Below the pieces are notes generated by a model, which saw nothing but the letters and a program-made list of their open reading frames with translations, did not search any database and had not been told where the DNA came from. Below are positions 14,456 through 22,223 of a stretch of 38,782 nt of DNA, piece after piece (position 1 is the first letter of the stretch; each line of letters begins with the position of its first letter). This stretch comes from a virus. The DNA lies in IMG/VR virus record IMGVR_UViG_3300017724_000017, positions 1-38,782 of that record; one strand, written 5' to 3'. The position numbers and the translations under genes were made by a program.

Positions 14456-16223
14456 TATTGAAACCAACGGCCTTCTAGACACCCTGAGTAAAATCCATTG
14501 TATCGGCATTTTTAATGCGTCTGAGACAGATAGGCGTGTCGATGCTAACAAGGTATACCACGGACCAGAAGGCATTAGAGAGGCTCTCAAGCTGCTCAGT
14601 GAGGCTGACGAGATCATCGGCCACAACATCATTAACTTCGATATCCCTGCTATCAAAAAGGTAGTGCCGGATTGGGACACAAAAGCCCGTTTAACGGACA
14701 CAATTGTGCTCTCACGGCTTGTACATGCTGACCTGATGAATGAGGACGCTACCTCAGTGTCGCTGCCAGATGGCTTCCAGAAGCGTCTATGGGGCAGCCA
14801 CTCATTGAAAGCATGGGGCCTGAGAATGGGAACGATGAAAGGCGACTATGATGGCGGCTGGGATTCCTGTAGTCAGGAGATGCTCGACTATTGTAAGCAG
14901 GATGTCTCTGTCACTTATAAGCTGTACAAGAAGCTGATGGCTGATGCCAAAGACTTCAGTTATGAGAGTATCGAGCTAGAGCATAAGATGGCGGCTATCT
15001 GCGATGAGATTGGCAACAACGGCTGGACCTTTGATGTCGATGCTGCCAATGAACTCTATGCTGAACTGGCGAAAAAACGCATCGAGCTAGAGAAGGAACT
15101 GGCGGCACTCTTCGAGCCGTGGGAAATACATGAGCAGTTCATTCCTAAACGCGACAACAAAACCTTGGGTTACAAAAAGGGTGAGCCGTTCACTAAAGTA
15201 AAAGTGATCGAGTTCAATCCAAACAGTCGTGCTCACATTGCCAAGTGTCTGAAAGATAAGTACGGGTGGAAACCAAAAGACTACACCCCGTCAGGACAGG
15301 CAAAAATCGATGAGACTATCCTGATCAAGCTACCGTACCCTGAAGCTAAAAAGCTGGCAGAGTTTTTCTTGATACAAAAGAGAATCGCCATGCTGGCTGA
15401 AGGTAGTCAGGGCTGGCTAAAAGTTTGTGATAAGGATGGCCGCATCAGGCATTCAATTATTGCTCAGGGAACTGTGTCTGGCCGCGCAAGTCACCGGTCA
15501 CCAAACCTTGGTCAGGTCCCGTCAACCAGAGCAGTCTATGGTAAGCAGTGCCGTGATTTATTTACTGTGCCGAAAGGCTGGGTGCTGCTGGGCAGTGACC
15601 TCAGTGGTCTGGAGTTACGATGCCTCGCGCACTTCCTCGATGACGGTGGTGTCTATGCCAAGCAGATACTCGAAGGCGACATCCACACCTATAACCAAAA
15701 GGCTGCCGGTCTACCTACACGCGCATCGGCAAAGACTTTCATCTACAGCGTGATGTATGGCGGTGGTGATGGTCTAGTAGGAGCACAAGTTGGCGGTGGT
15801 GCGAAGGAAGGCAGAAAACTCAAGAGAGACTTTATGCAATCCATTCCTGCATTTAAGAATCTACTGAGCGAACTGAAGCGTGCCTACGATGGCAGAGGCT
15901 ACCTAAAAGGTATCGATGGTCGGAAGCTGTTTGTCCGATCAGATCACAGATGCCTGAGTCAGCTGCTGCAATCCGCTGGTGCGATTGTATGCAAAAAGTG
16001 GGTTGCTCTAATCCATGACGAAATAAAAAACCAAAACTTACAGGCAGAGATTCTGGGCTGGATACATGACGAAGTTCAGATTGCATGTCGCAACGAAGAG
16101 GTAGCAAAGCATGTCGGTGATATCACTGGAAGAATGGCGCAAGAAGCAGGAGCTTATTTCAGGTTCCAAATCCCAATCGAGTCAGAGTACAACGTGGGAA
16201 GAACTTGGAGTGACACCCACTGA
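14439..16223 (+). CDS. DNA polymerase, family A, with 3'-5' exonuclease, T7-like
   Basis: 594 residues (T7: 704). Exonuclease motifs: Asp6 and Glu8 (LIFDIETNG), IIGHNIINFDIPA and LDYCKQDVSVTYKLY. Polymerase motif A GSDLSGLELR (Asp387), motif B TRASAKTFIYSVMYGG with Tyr at the T7 Tyr526 position, and motif C WIHDEVQI (Asp544, Glu545). Compared from memory with T7, the thumb between LFEPW and FNPNSR is about 40 residues shorter, the place where T7 binds host thioredoxin, so processivity probably does not use thioredoxin in the same way. GGGAG precedes the ATG. It overlaps both neighbours, the downstream one by 113 nt. Confidence 0.96.
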   Translation: MRLIFDIETNGLLDTLSKIHCIGIFNASETDRRVDANKVYHGPEGIREALKLLSEADEIIGHNIINFDIPAIKKVVPDWDTKARLTDTIVLSRLVHADLMNEDATSVSLPDGFQKRLWGSHSLKAWGLRMGTMKGDYDGGWDSCSQEMLDYCKQDVSVTYKLYKKLMADAKDFSYESIELEHKMAAICDEIGNNGWTFDVDAANELYAELAKKRIELEKELAALFEPWEIHEQFIPKRDNKTLGYKKGEPFTKVKVIEFNPNSRAHIAKCLKDKYGWKPKDYTPSGQAKIDETILIKLPYPEAKKLAEFFLIQKRIAMLAEGSQGWLKVCDKDGRIRHSIIAQGTVSGRASHRSPNLGQVPSTRAVYGKQCRDLFTVPKGWVLLGSDLSGLELRCLAHFLDDGGVYAKQILEGDIHTYNQKAAGLPTRASAKTFIYSVMYGGGDGLVGAQVGGGAKEGRKLKRDFMQSIPAFKNLLSELKRAYDGRGYLKGIDGRKLFVRSDHRCLSQLLQSAGAIVCKKWVALIHDEIKNQNLQAEILGWIHDEVQIACRNEEVAKHVGDITGRMAQEAGAYFRFQIPIESEYNVGRTWSDTH

Positions 16224-16488
16224 GAGTTCTGACGGTCCTTTTGATGAGAACTTAGAGCAGATGATCGCATTCTGGATAGTACTCGATAAAGCGCACAGAG
16301 AGCCGTTTAAAGTCAAAAGCAACTTTGCCAGACAGGCAGCATGGCACATCGGTGTCTGCGCTTGTAAAGGCATGTTGACGCTTGAGGTGGCTGAAGACAT
16401 GTTCACTAACCATTGGCAAATCACCCTCGATGGGATTGATTTTAAGGAGAGTTTAGATGAGAGCATTAGCGAACTTAGCGGTGGATAA
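16111..16488 (+). CDS. Hypothetical protein overlapping DNA polymerase end
   Basis: 125 residues. A good GAGGT site lies 9 nt before ATG 16111, inside the polymerase gene, giving a 113-nt overlap in another frame. The first residues VISLEEWRKKQ look like a real protein start. The second half (FARQAAWHIGVCACKGMLTLEVAEDMF, NHWQITLDGIDFK) is well-formed. Family unknown. It also overlaps the exonuclease start by 32 nt. An alternative is a shorter protein starting downstream, but no good start is seen there. Confidence 0.65.
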   Translation: MSVISLEEWRKKQELISGSKSQSSQSTTWEELGVTPTESSDGPFDENLEQMIAFWIVLDKAHREPFKVKSNFARQAAWHIGVCACKGMLTLEVAEDMFTNHWQITLDGIDFKESLDESISELSGG

Positions 16489-17215
16489 AACCACGTTACT
16501 GATTGACGGTGACCTGTACCTGTACCAAGCATGTGCAGCTGCCGAAGAAGAGGTGGATTGGGGTGACGATGTATGGTCACTGTCTACTGATCTGAAGGTA
16601 GCTAAGAAGATATTCACCAACCGTATCAAAGAGTTCTGCGAGAAGTTGCAGTCCGAAGAGATACTGGTCTGCTTTACCACTGGTGAGAACTTCAGGAAAA
16701 AAGTATTGCCCAGCTACAAGGGCAACCGTAAGACAACACGCAAACCTGTCGGATACAAAGAGATGGTGCGCTGGGCTTACGAGACTTTCCCCTGCTGCGA
16801 TCAAGACACACTAGAGGCCGATGACATCATGGGTATCCTACAGTCAGCGAAAACGGCTCCTACGTGCATTGTGAGTGACGACAAAGATATGAAGACAATT
16901 GCCGGAAAATTGTATCGGCCTATGTCTGATGAGCTGCTCCAGATCAAGGATCAAGATGCAGACCATTGGTTCCTGACTCAGTGTCTGGTCGGGGATGCCA
17001 CTGACGGTTACTCAGGCTGCCCTCGTATCGGTCCCAAGACGGCAGAGAAAGTCTTAGGCAATTATCCAAGCTGGGAGCAAGTGGCCCAGCAGTACATCAA
17101 AGCAGGATTAACCAGAGAGGATGCACTGGTCCAATCGCGCTGCGCTCGAATACTGAGAGCAACTGATTGGGATGCAGAGAACTCTAAAGTGAAACTATGG
17201 GAGCCAGTAATATGA
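16457..17215 (+). CDS. 5'-3' exonuclease, T7 gp6 / FEN-like
   Basis: 252 residues (T7 gp6 about 300); removes RNA primers and degrades host DNA. Metal-binding acids: Asp17/Asp19 (LLIDGDLYLYQA), the LEADDIMG cluster (Glu120-Asp123), SDDKD (Asp141-Asp144) and GDATDGYSG before the helix-two-turn-helix GCPRIGPKTAEKVL. The arch-region pattern FRKKVLPSYKGNRKTTRKP is typical. AAGGAGAGTTTAG precedes the ATG. Part of the replication operon. Confidence 0.94.
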   Translation: MRALANLAVDKTTLLIDGDLYLYQACAAAEEEVDWGDDVWSLSTDLKVAKKIFTNRIKEFCEKLQSEEILVCFTTGENFRKKVLPSYKGNRKTTRKPVGYKEMVRWAYETFPCCDQDTLEADDIMGILQSAKTAPTCIVSDDKDMKTIAGKLYRPMSDELLQIKDQDADHWFLTQCLVGDATDGYSGCPRIGPKTAEKVLGNYPSWEQVAQQYIKAGLTREDALVQSRCARILRATDWDAENSKVKLWEPVI

Positions 17216-17412
17216 TTATTGAGAGAACTAGTGAACTGTCTGGTGTAACTCGCACCATGGAAATTGATGTCTGTGAACAGCAGATCAAAGAGTGGGCCGA
17301 AGGCAAACTGATACAGGATGCCATGCCCAACCTTACCCCTACTGAACGTGAGTTCATTATGACGGGTACTACTGACGAAGAGTGGGAGACATTGTCCGAT
17401 GATATTAACTAA
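17212..17412 (+). CDS. Conserved hypothetical, 66 residues
   Basis: I use ATG 17212 because GGGAG lies 7 nt upstream; ATG 17197 in frame would lie inside the site. Sequence pattern: MEIDVCEQQIKEWAEGKLIQ then AMPNLTPTEREFIMTGTTDEEW. This matches a small family often seen in phages and prophages that I recall without a function. It overlaps the next gene by 14 nt. Confidence 0.72.
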   Translation: MIIERTSELSGVTRTMEIDVCEQQIKEWAEGKLIQDAMPNLTPTEREFIMTGTTDEEWETLSDDIN

Positions 17413-17623
17413 CCGTGACCTAAAGCAGCTCACCCCTCGACTCTTCTTAGAACCAAAGGCAGGGTACGCCCTACCTCATGTTTGCGAAGAGGAAGACAAG
17501 TGGCAGAAGTTCTGCCAGTGCAAAACCACTGTGATACGTAGGAAGGCCATCGGTACTGACGGCTCCTACATCAAACCATGTTCTAAATGCGGGAGGAAAA
17601 TCAAAGATGAAAAGTATCAATGA
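17399..17623 (+). CDS. Small Cys-rich putative zinc protein
   Basis: 74 residues with Cys29, Cys39, Cys41, Cys61 and Cys64 (HVCEEED, FCQC, PCSKCGRKI), enough to bind a zinc ion. The start site has a weak upstream GAG. It overlaps both neighbours, consistent with compact coupled translation. Family unknown; possible DNA/RNA-binding accessory. Confidence 0.6.
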   Translation: MILTNRDLKQLTPRLFLEPKAGYALPHVCEEEDKWQKFCQCKTTVIRRKAIGTDGSYIKPCSKCGRKIKDEKYQ

Positions 17624-17969
17624 AGCAACGCCCAGAGAGTGGGACCAAGCGACTAAGAACCAAACACCTGATAACAAAGGTGCATGGTCCCGTCTAAGAA
17701 GAGAACACCCAGCCATCGAGAAGTACGAGTCGGCTGCCATCGAAGAGTCAGAGAAGATCGACATGGTCAACTCACCCGACCACTACACCCATGGCAACAT
17801 TGAGTGTATCGATGCCATCGAAGAATCGATGACACCGGAAGCGTTCAGAGGTTACTGCAAAGGTGCTGCTATCAAATATCTTTGGAGATACGAGAGGAAA
17901 GGAAAGCCCTTAGAGGACCTCCAGAAGTGTCAGTGGTATCTTCAGAAGCTGATCTCAAGTCATCGATAG
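17607..17969 (+). CDS. DUF3310 protein (T7 gp1.7-like nucleotide kinase family)
   Basis: 120 residues. The C-terminal half carries the DUF3310 signature: MVNSPDHYTHGNIECIDAI, FRGYCKGAAIKYLWRYERKG, LEDLQKCQWYLQKLI. In T7 the matching domain is gp1.7, a nucleotide kinase acting on dGMP/dTMP. The N-terminal ~50 residues are charged and look like a linker. GGGAGGAAAATCAAAG precedes the ATG. It is the last gene of the DNA metabolism block before the 897-nt gap. The domain call is good; the activity is inferred from the family. Confidence 0.85.
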   Translation: MKSINEATPREWDQATKNQTPDNKGAWSRLRREHPAIEKYESAAIEESEKIDMVNSPDHYTHGNIECIDAIEESMTPEAFRGYCKGAAIKYLWRYERKGKPLEDLQKCQWYLQKLISSHR

Positions 17970-18066
17970 CGATCAATACCATCAGACAGATTGAAAGGAA
18001 TAAAACCATGTTCATTGTGTTGCTGTGCCTACATTAGTGAGTGGAAGCGTATTTTACTTACACATA

Positions 18067-18106
18067 GGTATGGCGACCAATGACCCTTAGTCATATCGTC
18101 TATGCC
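18067..18106. repeat. Long imperfect inverted repeat
   Basis: GGTATGGCGA (18067-18076) pairs with TCGTCTATGCC (18096-18106) with G-U pairs and one bulge, enclosing ATGAC (18080-18084) and GTCAT (18090-18094). No T tract follows, so it is not a standard terminator. Confidence 0.6.
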
Positions 18107-18280
18107 AATCCCAACACACCCCTCCAGATGTTGGATGATGAGGAAAACCCGCAGCATCCAGTGTCGGTCACATCGAGGCAACCTTAGATTGCCTACGAGT
18201 CTCCCCACCACCACGGACCAAACTACCACCCAACCAAACACTATGCAAAACCAGCACCACAATGTGTCAAAAGACATAAG

Positions 18281-18307
18281 ATTATTTTTGTCCACCCTTC
18301 AGAGATA
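18281..18307 (+). promoter_or_regulatory. Phage RNA polymerase promoter (copy 4), before the late block
   Basis: 18280-18299 is identical to 8552-8571; after CCCTT it reads CAGAGATA instead of AGAATATA. It lies about 560 nt before the first structural gene and is the only copy upstream of tail, packaging, head and fibre genes. Confidence 0.78.
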
Positions 18308-18312
18308 ACACA

Positions 18313-18326
18313 GGTGTGGATACACC
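18313..18326 (+). other. 5' transcript hairpin
   Basis: GGTGT-GGAT-ACACC lies about 10 nt after the promoter core, so late transcripts would start with a stable stem. T7-like mRNAs often carry such 5' structures, which can protect them from decay. Confidence 0.55.
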
Positions 18327-18389
18327 ACGCGCCACATGAATCTCACTGGTCATCGTATGCAATGACCCACGACTATAGTTTCCCCCTCA

Positions 18390-18444
18390 GTAGGCTCTTG
18401 ATGACTCTGGTAACCTCCCTCAACCAGACTTTGATAGAGCCTAC
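18390..18444 (+). other. Nested stem-loop, possible weak terminator
   Basis: GTAGGCTCT (18390-18398) and AGAGCCTAC (18436-18444) are perfect complements and enclose TCTGGT (18406-18411)/ACCAGA (18423-18428). GTTTTAAC follows, a short T run. It could end a ~150-nt RNA made from the promoter at 18281 or slow the polymerase. Confidence 0.6.
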
Positions 18445-18511
18445 GTTTTAACACTGGACCCATTGATACCATTGACACTCTGGTCGGCCTTAGAATGCAA
18501 TCTATGGTCTT

Positions 18512-18805
18512 CTATGGTGGTCTATGGTGGTCTTGTGAATGCTTGGGTGGTCTTGGGTTATGTCCCGATTTCCACACAAAATATCGACCCTCAGACCAAT
18601 AATTTTCAGTTGATGGCCAAATGTCTAATGTCTGGCCATCGATCACGTAAAAGGTCATCGGATATCTGATCCGTTGACGCAACGAATGCAGTAGCTGTGC
18701 GCTATCCAGCGCAACCATCAGAAACTCAGGGACTCCTGCTGCCCAAAACGACCCCCAATGGTCTAATGGCAATGTCACTTCACAAAATCCGTTAAACCCC
18801 GCCAT
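18512..18805 (-). CDS. Possible lone minus-strand gene, 97 residues
   Basis: Starts at ATG (complement of 18803-18805) and ends TAG (complement of 18512-18514). The translation reads like a folded protein: MAGFNGFCEVTLPLDHWG, FWAAGVPEFLMVALDSAQLL, RQRIRYPMTFYVIDGQTL, WPSTENYWSEGRYFVWKSG, then a His/Pro-rich tail. It is bounded by the gap, and no comparable plus-strand frame exists there. Against it: no good ribosome-binding site (AAAGG lies 20 nt upstream, with an (ACA)5 run between), an imperfect promoter, and it would be the only minus-strand gene. The frame stays open upstream through the (ACA)5 run into sequence antisense to the next gene. Function unknown. Confidence 0.42.
   Translation of the reverse strand: MAGFNGFCEVTLPLDHWGSFWAAGVPEFLMVALDSAQLLHSLRQRIRYPMTFYVIDGQTLDIWPSTENYWSEGRYFVWKSGHNPRPPKHSQDHHRPP
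18612..18640. repeat. Perfect 8-bp inverted repeat
   Basis: GATGGCCA (18612-18619) and TGGCCATC (18633-18640) with a 13-nt loop. It falls inside the candidate minus-strand gene; could be a protein-binding site or chance. Confidence 0.5.
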
Positions 18806-18866
18806 TGTTGTTGTTGTTGTCTGACCTTTGTTAAAAGAGTCCCAAGTTTCCACCAAGGATAACCCC

Positions 18867-19349
18867 ATGCCAATTGAACCCAATGTGTCATATATAGCCG
18901 ACCTGAATGTCACCAATCCACCCGCTACAGACCCCCTGAGCCAAGTGGACGAACATTTGCGTCTTATCAAAACCGCAGTTAAACAGTCGTTCCCTAATAT
19001 CTCTGGAGCAGTCACAGCGACCCAATCAGTTCTTAATGGTCTTGATGGAAGGGTGTCTGCACTAGAAGGTGCTGATTCTGCGGCCATAGCAAACAACAGT
19101 GGCACACCATCGTTTGCCAGCGGTATTACTGCGGGTGAAATTAGAAACTTAATAGGTTTAGGTTCAGCACAACATGCCATCTTTGGTGAGGTACAAGGCT
19201 CCAAGGTACATATAGGTGCTTGGGAACTCACAGAGTCAGCTGGCTCTCTGTACTTCAAGTATGGCAACAGCAACGTCAACAAAGTACGCATAGATTCCAA
19301 TGGCAACATCCGAACAGTAGGTGATGTAATAGCAGCGACGAGTGTTTAA
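18867..19349 (+). CDS. Virion appendage / tail fibre-like protein, 160 residues
   Basis: ATG 18867 follows AAGGAT; the in-frame TTG at 18828 is not used. The N-terminal pattern YIADLNVTNPPATDPLSQVDEHLRLIKTAVKQSFPNISGAVT is common in marine phage tail or fibre proteins. The middle is a short coiled region (VLNGLDGRVSALEGADSAAI) and the end is beta-rich. It starts the structural block. Likely a short fibre or decoration protein attached to the tail; role inferred. Confidence 0.72.
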   Translation: MPIEPNVSYIADLNVTNPPATDPLSQVDEHLRLIKTAVKQSFPNISGAVTATQSVLNGLDGRVSALEGADSAAIANNSGTPSFASGITAGEIRNLIGLGSAQHAIFGEVQGSKVHIGAWELTESAGSLYFKYGNSNVNKVRIDSNGNIRTVGDVIAATSV

Positions 19350-19352
19350 CTT

Positions 19353-20957
19353 ATGGGACAAATACTACCTTTACGACAACTATCGAACGTAGGTGTAGTT
19401 ACAGACCAAAGCCCCAGCAGCTTACCTCCAACAGCATTCACTAGAGCCAAGAACGTCCGGTTTGATGAAGGTGGTGTTGTCCGTGGACCAGTGTTTCGCA
19501 GAGTAAAAGATATTACGAATGCACCTAGGCACGTCTTCGGAATCGAAGCTGCCAGCGGATATAACACTGTGCTACTTGTGTCAGATGCCTTCCAGCTTCA
19601 AGAGTACTCCAACGGGACCCTGACCAGCGTAAACGGCAGTATCGCCACAATACCGGCAGCAGACGTTGCGTATACCGGTACATCATTGGCCGATGTCATC
19701 TATGTGAATCGTCCAGACCATGTGCCTGTCTACCGCACAGCCGGTGGTTCCAACTTTGCGAATCTGCCGAACTGGGACTCTACTTGGAGAGCAGAGTCTC
19801 TGCGTGGCTACGGTGACTTTTTGATTGCACTGAACATGACTGAGGGCAGTACTGACTACTCTAGTCGCGTGCGATTCTCGAACCTTGTATTGTCTGGCCA
19901 AGTGCCTGACTCATGGGATGCAGCTGACACCACAAAGTCGGCTGGTTTTATCGATTTAGTCGATCTCAAGACCCCCATCATCGATGGCCTACCTCTAGGC
20001 AAAAACTTTATTATCTATAGTGCCGATCAAGTCTATCTAATGGAATTTGTAGGCGGCACTTTCATTATGAACACCAGAAAGCTGTTCAGTGATGTCGGAA
20101 TCCTGAACCAGAACTGTGTCGTTGAAGTAGAGAATCAGCACTTCGTATTCTCAGAGAGTGACATCTATGTCCACAACGGCAGCTCACGGCAATCTCTGGT
20201 AGATGAAAAAATTAGGAACTATATTTTTAACGGCATGGATACCGCTGCCTACAAAAAGTTCTTTGTGCAGCATAACCCTGACCTCAATGAAATCTATTTC
20301 TGCTATAAGTCGGGTGACGATATGGCAGTGTTTACTGATGGCGAACGATGCAACCGTGCAGCGGTGTATAACTACCGTAACAGCACGTGGTCTTTTGTCG
20401 ATATGCCTAATGTATCGTCTGGCACTATCGCCAACGTGCAGTCCACAGCAACCTACGCTACCACTACACTGACATTCGATACTGCCGGTGGCAGCTTCCA
20501 GTCTCAGGCCAGTGGTTTTGACTATCACACACTGTTTGTTGGTGACAATGTTAATGACATAGCCAACAAGGGCCTATACGGCTTAGATAATGCAGATACA
20601 GGAACTCTGTCGTTCCCGATGGACACCGGTGCAACTAAGCCAGCGTTCCTAGAGCGTGTCGGTATCGATCTCGATGAGATGGCACAGCTATCTGGGTACA
20701 AAGTAATCCAGAGACTGTACCCCCAGATATCCACCCCCAGCTCAGACAGTAACTTCAATTTTTCTATGGGCGGTGCGAACCTATTGTCGGACGCGCCTAC
20801 CTACGAATCCACAGTAACTTTCGATTCGGCTACAGACCACAAAATAGATTCGCGTGCGTCTGGCAGATACCTGTCTTATAAACTGGAAGTACCGGTAGCA
20901 AAAGACTTCAGTTTCACTGGCTTCGATCTGGAGGTCACCGTAACGGGGAGAAGATAA
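19353..20957 (+). CDS. Tail nozzle / stabilisation-like structural protein
   Basis: 534 residues, mostly beta. The start MGQILPLRQLSNVGVVTDQSP and FTRAKNVRFDEGGVVRGPVFRRV resemble the podovirus tail proteins of the P22 gp10 / tail-nozzle type (repeated blades, FVFSESDIYVHNGS, AAVYNYRNSTWSFVDMPN). The latter looks like a beta-propeller blade. It probably closes or extends the portal channel. Ribosome-binding signal is weak, 3 nt after the previous stop, so coupled translation is likely. Confidence 0.68.
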   Translation: MGQILPLRQLSNVGVVTDQSPSSLPPTAFTRAKNVRFDEGGVVRGPVFRRVKDITNAPRHVFGIEAASGYNTVLLVSDAFQLQEYSNGTLTSVNGSIATIPAADVAYTGTSLADVIYVNRPDHVPVYRTAGGSNFANLPNWDSTWRAESLRGYGDFLIALNMTEGSTDYSSRVRFSNLVLSGQVPDSWDAADTTKSAGFIDLVDLKTPIIDGLPLGKNFIIYSADQVYLMEFVGGTFIMNTRKLFSDVGILNQNCVVEVENQHFVFSESDIYVHNGSSRQSLVDEKIRNYIFNGMDTAAYKKFFVQHNPDLNEIYFCYKSGDDMAVFTDGERCNRAAVYNYRNSTWSFVDMPNVSSGTIANVQSTATYATTTLTFDTAGGSFQSQASGFDYHTLFVGDNVNDIANKGLYGLDNADTGTLSFPMDTGATKPAFLERVGIDLDEMAQLSGYKVIQRLYPQISTPSSDSNFNFSMGGANLLSDAPTYESTVTFDSATDHKIDSRASGRYLSYKLEVPVAKDFSFTGFDLEVTVTGRR

Positions 20958-21236
20958 ATGCCTATCAACAGAAATACTGATCTCATCCTCAACCGGTATA
21001 GCCGTGGCAGTGTACCCAGTGACAGTGATGAGTTATCAGCCTATCTGTCTGAAGAACTTCAGCGTCTTGAAACTATTATTAGAGACATGACTGATGCGTC
21101 TATTCAGGCGGTAGATAACCCACCACCGGCCCCTAGAAAGGGAATGGTGCGTTTCAATATTTTGCCATGGAATCCACTCAGCAACGGTTCACAACAACTG
21201 GTCGTTTACAACGGCACAGCATGGGTGGCCGTTTAA
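20958..21236 (+). CDS. Hypothetical small structural protein, 92 residues
   Basis: ATG directly after the previous stop. Acidic helical N-terminus (SDSDELSAYLSEELQRLETII), Pro-rich linker (DNPPPAPRKG), beta end (NGSQQLVVYNGTAWVAV) that resembles a fibre-attachment beta motif. Unknown family; a minor tail component by position. Confidence 0.65.
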   Translation: MPINRNTDLILNRYSRGSVPSDSDELSAYLSEELQRLETIIRDMTDASIQAVDNPPPAPRKGMVRFNILPWNPLSNGSQQLVVYNGTAWVAV

Positions 21237-21255
21237 TTAACTTTGGAGAAAGACA

Positions 21256-22218
21256 ATGGTATGGGGTGCAATAGCAGGAGCCGTAATTGGCGGTCTGGCA
21301 AGTAAAAGTGCAGCTAAGAAATCTGCCGCAGCTCAAGACAGAGCAACTGAAGCAAGTTTGGAATCATTTCGATTCTCTAAACCGTACATCGCTGACAGCT
21401 ACAACGTAGGAAAAGCAGCCAGAAACGATATGCTCAATACAGGTGTATACGGTGGACCTACTTTGGCAGGGCCTAATCCCTTTGAAACAGGGGGTAATAT
21501 GATGGTTGGCGAGTACGGGAGAGCCATGATGCCGGTAAACTTTGGCATGGCTAATACCGGTGCTCAGTTTGCGAATAACTACGATGTTCTGATGGGGCAG
21601 ACTCAGCAGGACCGAATGGGTGCAGCCCAGCAGTATGCTATGGACAACTCAGCACCTCTGGTTAACGCTGCCATGCGCGATGACTTGCGTAACCTACAAG
21701 AGAATACCCTCACTGGTATAAACATGGGTGCATCTGCCAGCGGCAACATGAACTCATCAAGGGCGGGTATCGCTGATGCAGTTGCTAATCGTGCCTATGG
21801 TGATCGCAGAGCCGATGTCACTGCCGGTATTCAAGATCAACTGATGCAGCGGAACCTAGCACAGCAGAACGCTCAGTTCGCACAAGCTATGGACGCTAAT
21901 AGGGGCCTTGCGGGTGCGTATGAAGCAGGTATGAAAGGTATCGGTGCGTCTGCTGATTATATGACCGGTGCAGGGGCCAACTTACGTGGATTCCAACAGC
22001 AGAGATTCGATGACCGTAAACGTAGATTTGATGAGGCGCGAGATTTTGATCTGAATACTGCCATCAAGTACCAGCAGGGCATATTAGGCCAAGCCGACTA
22101 TGACTCTCCGAAAGTCGATGCGAACCTTTACAACCCATCTATGAGTGCGTTTGGCGGTGCTATGCAAGGTTTCGGTTTCGGTCAGAAACTAGAATCAGCC
22201 TTCAAAGATAAGGATTAA
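21256..22218 (+). CDS. Internal virion / ejection protein, 320 residues
   Basis: AACTTTGGAGAAAGACA precedes the ATG. The N-terminus begins with a Gly-rich hydrophobic helix (WGAIAGAVIGGLASKSA) of the kind found in podovirus ejection proteins such as P22 gp7 that enter membranes. The remainder is Gln/Asn/Gly/Ala-rich and helical (RDDLRNLQENTLTGINMGAS, QQRFDDRKRRFDEARDFDL). It lies just before two further ejection-type proteins, suggesting a set of three, as in P22 and T7. Family is inferred. Confidence 0.72.
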   Translation: MVWGAIAGAVIGGLASKSAAKKSAAAQDRATEASLESFRFSKPYIADSYNVGKAARNDMLNTGVYGGPTLAGPNPFETGGNMMVGEYGRAMMPVNFGMANTGAQFANNYDVLMGQTQQDRMGAAQQYAMDNSAPLVNAAMRDDLRNLQENTLTGINMGASASGNMNSSRAGIADAVANRAYGDRRADVTAGIQDQLMQRNLAQQNAQFAQAMDANRGLAGAYEAGMKGIGASADYMTGAGANLRGFQQQRFDDRKRRFDEARDFDLNTAIKYQQGILGQADYDSPKVDANLYNPSMSAFGGAMQGFGFGQKLESAFKDKD

Positions 22219-22223
22219 TAACC

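Larger units (their letters stand above)
17970..18866. other. Non-coding region (897 nt) rich in inverted repeats
   Basis: No plus-strand gene is convincing here. It holds a long imperfect hairpin (18067-18106), a small hairpin (18176-18194), the phage promoter (18281), a 5' hairpin (18313-18326), a nested stem-loop (18390-18444), a triple direct repeat around TCTATGGT (18501-18530), GATGGCCA/TGGCCATC (18612-18640) and a (TTG)5 run (18805-18819). A minus-strand frame occupies 18512-18805. Sits between replication and structural genes; might also contain packaging or replication signals. Confidence 0.75.

Noticed and set aside
18029-18295. Minus-strand frame of 88 codons in the first half of the gap
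   Set aside because: It starts within the phage promoter, has no ribosome-binding site before any start, and runs through a long inverted repeat. Unlike the frame at 18512 its translation is erratic.
18463-18669. Plus-strand frame in the gap
   Set aside because: It lies opposite the better minus-strand frame, includes the TCTATGGT repeats and lacks a ribosome-binding site.
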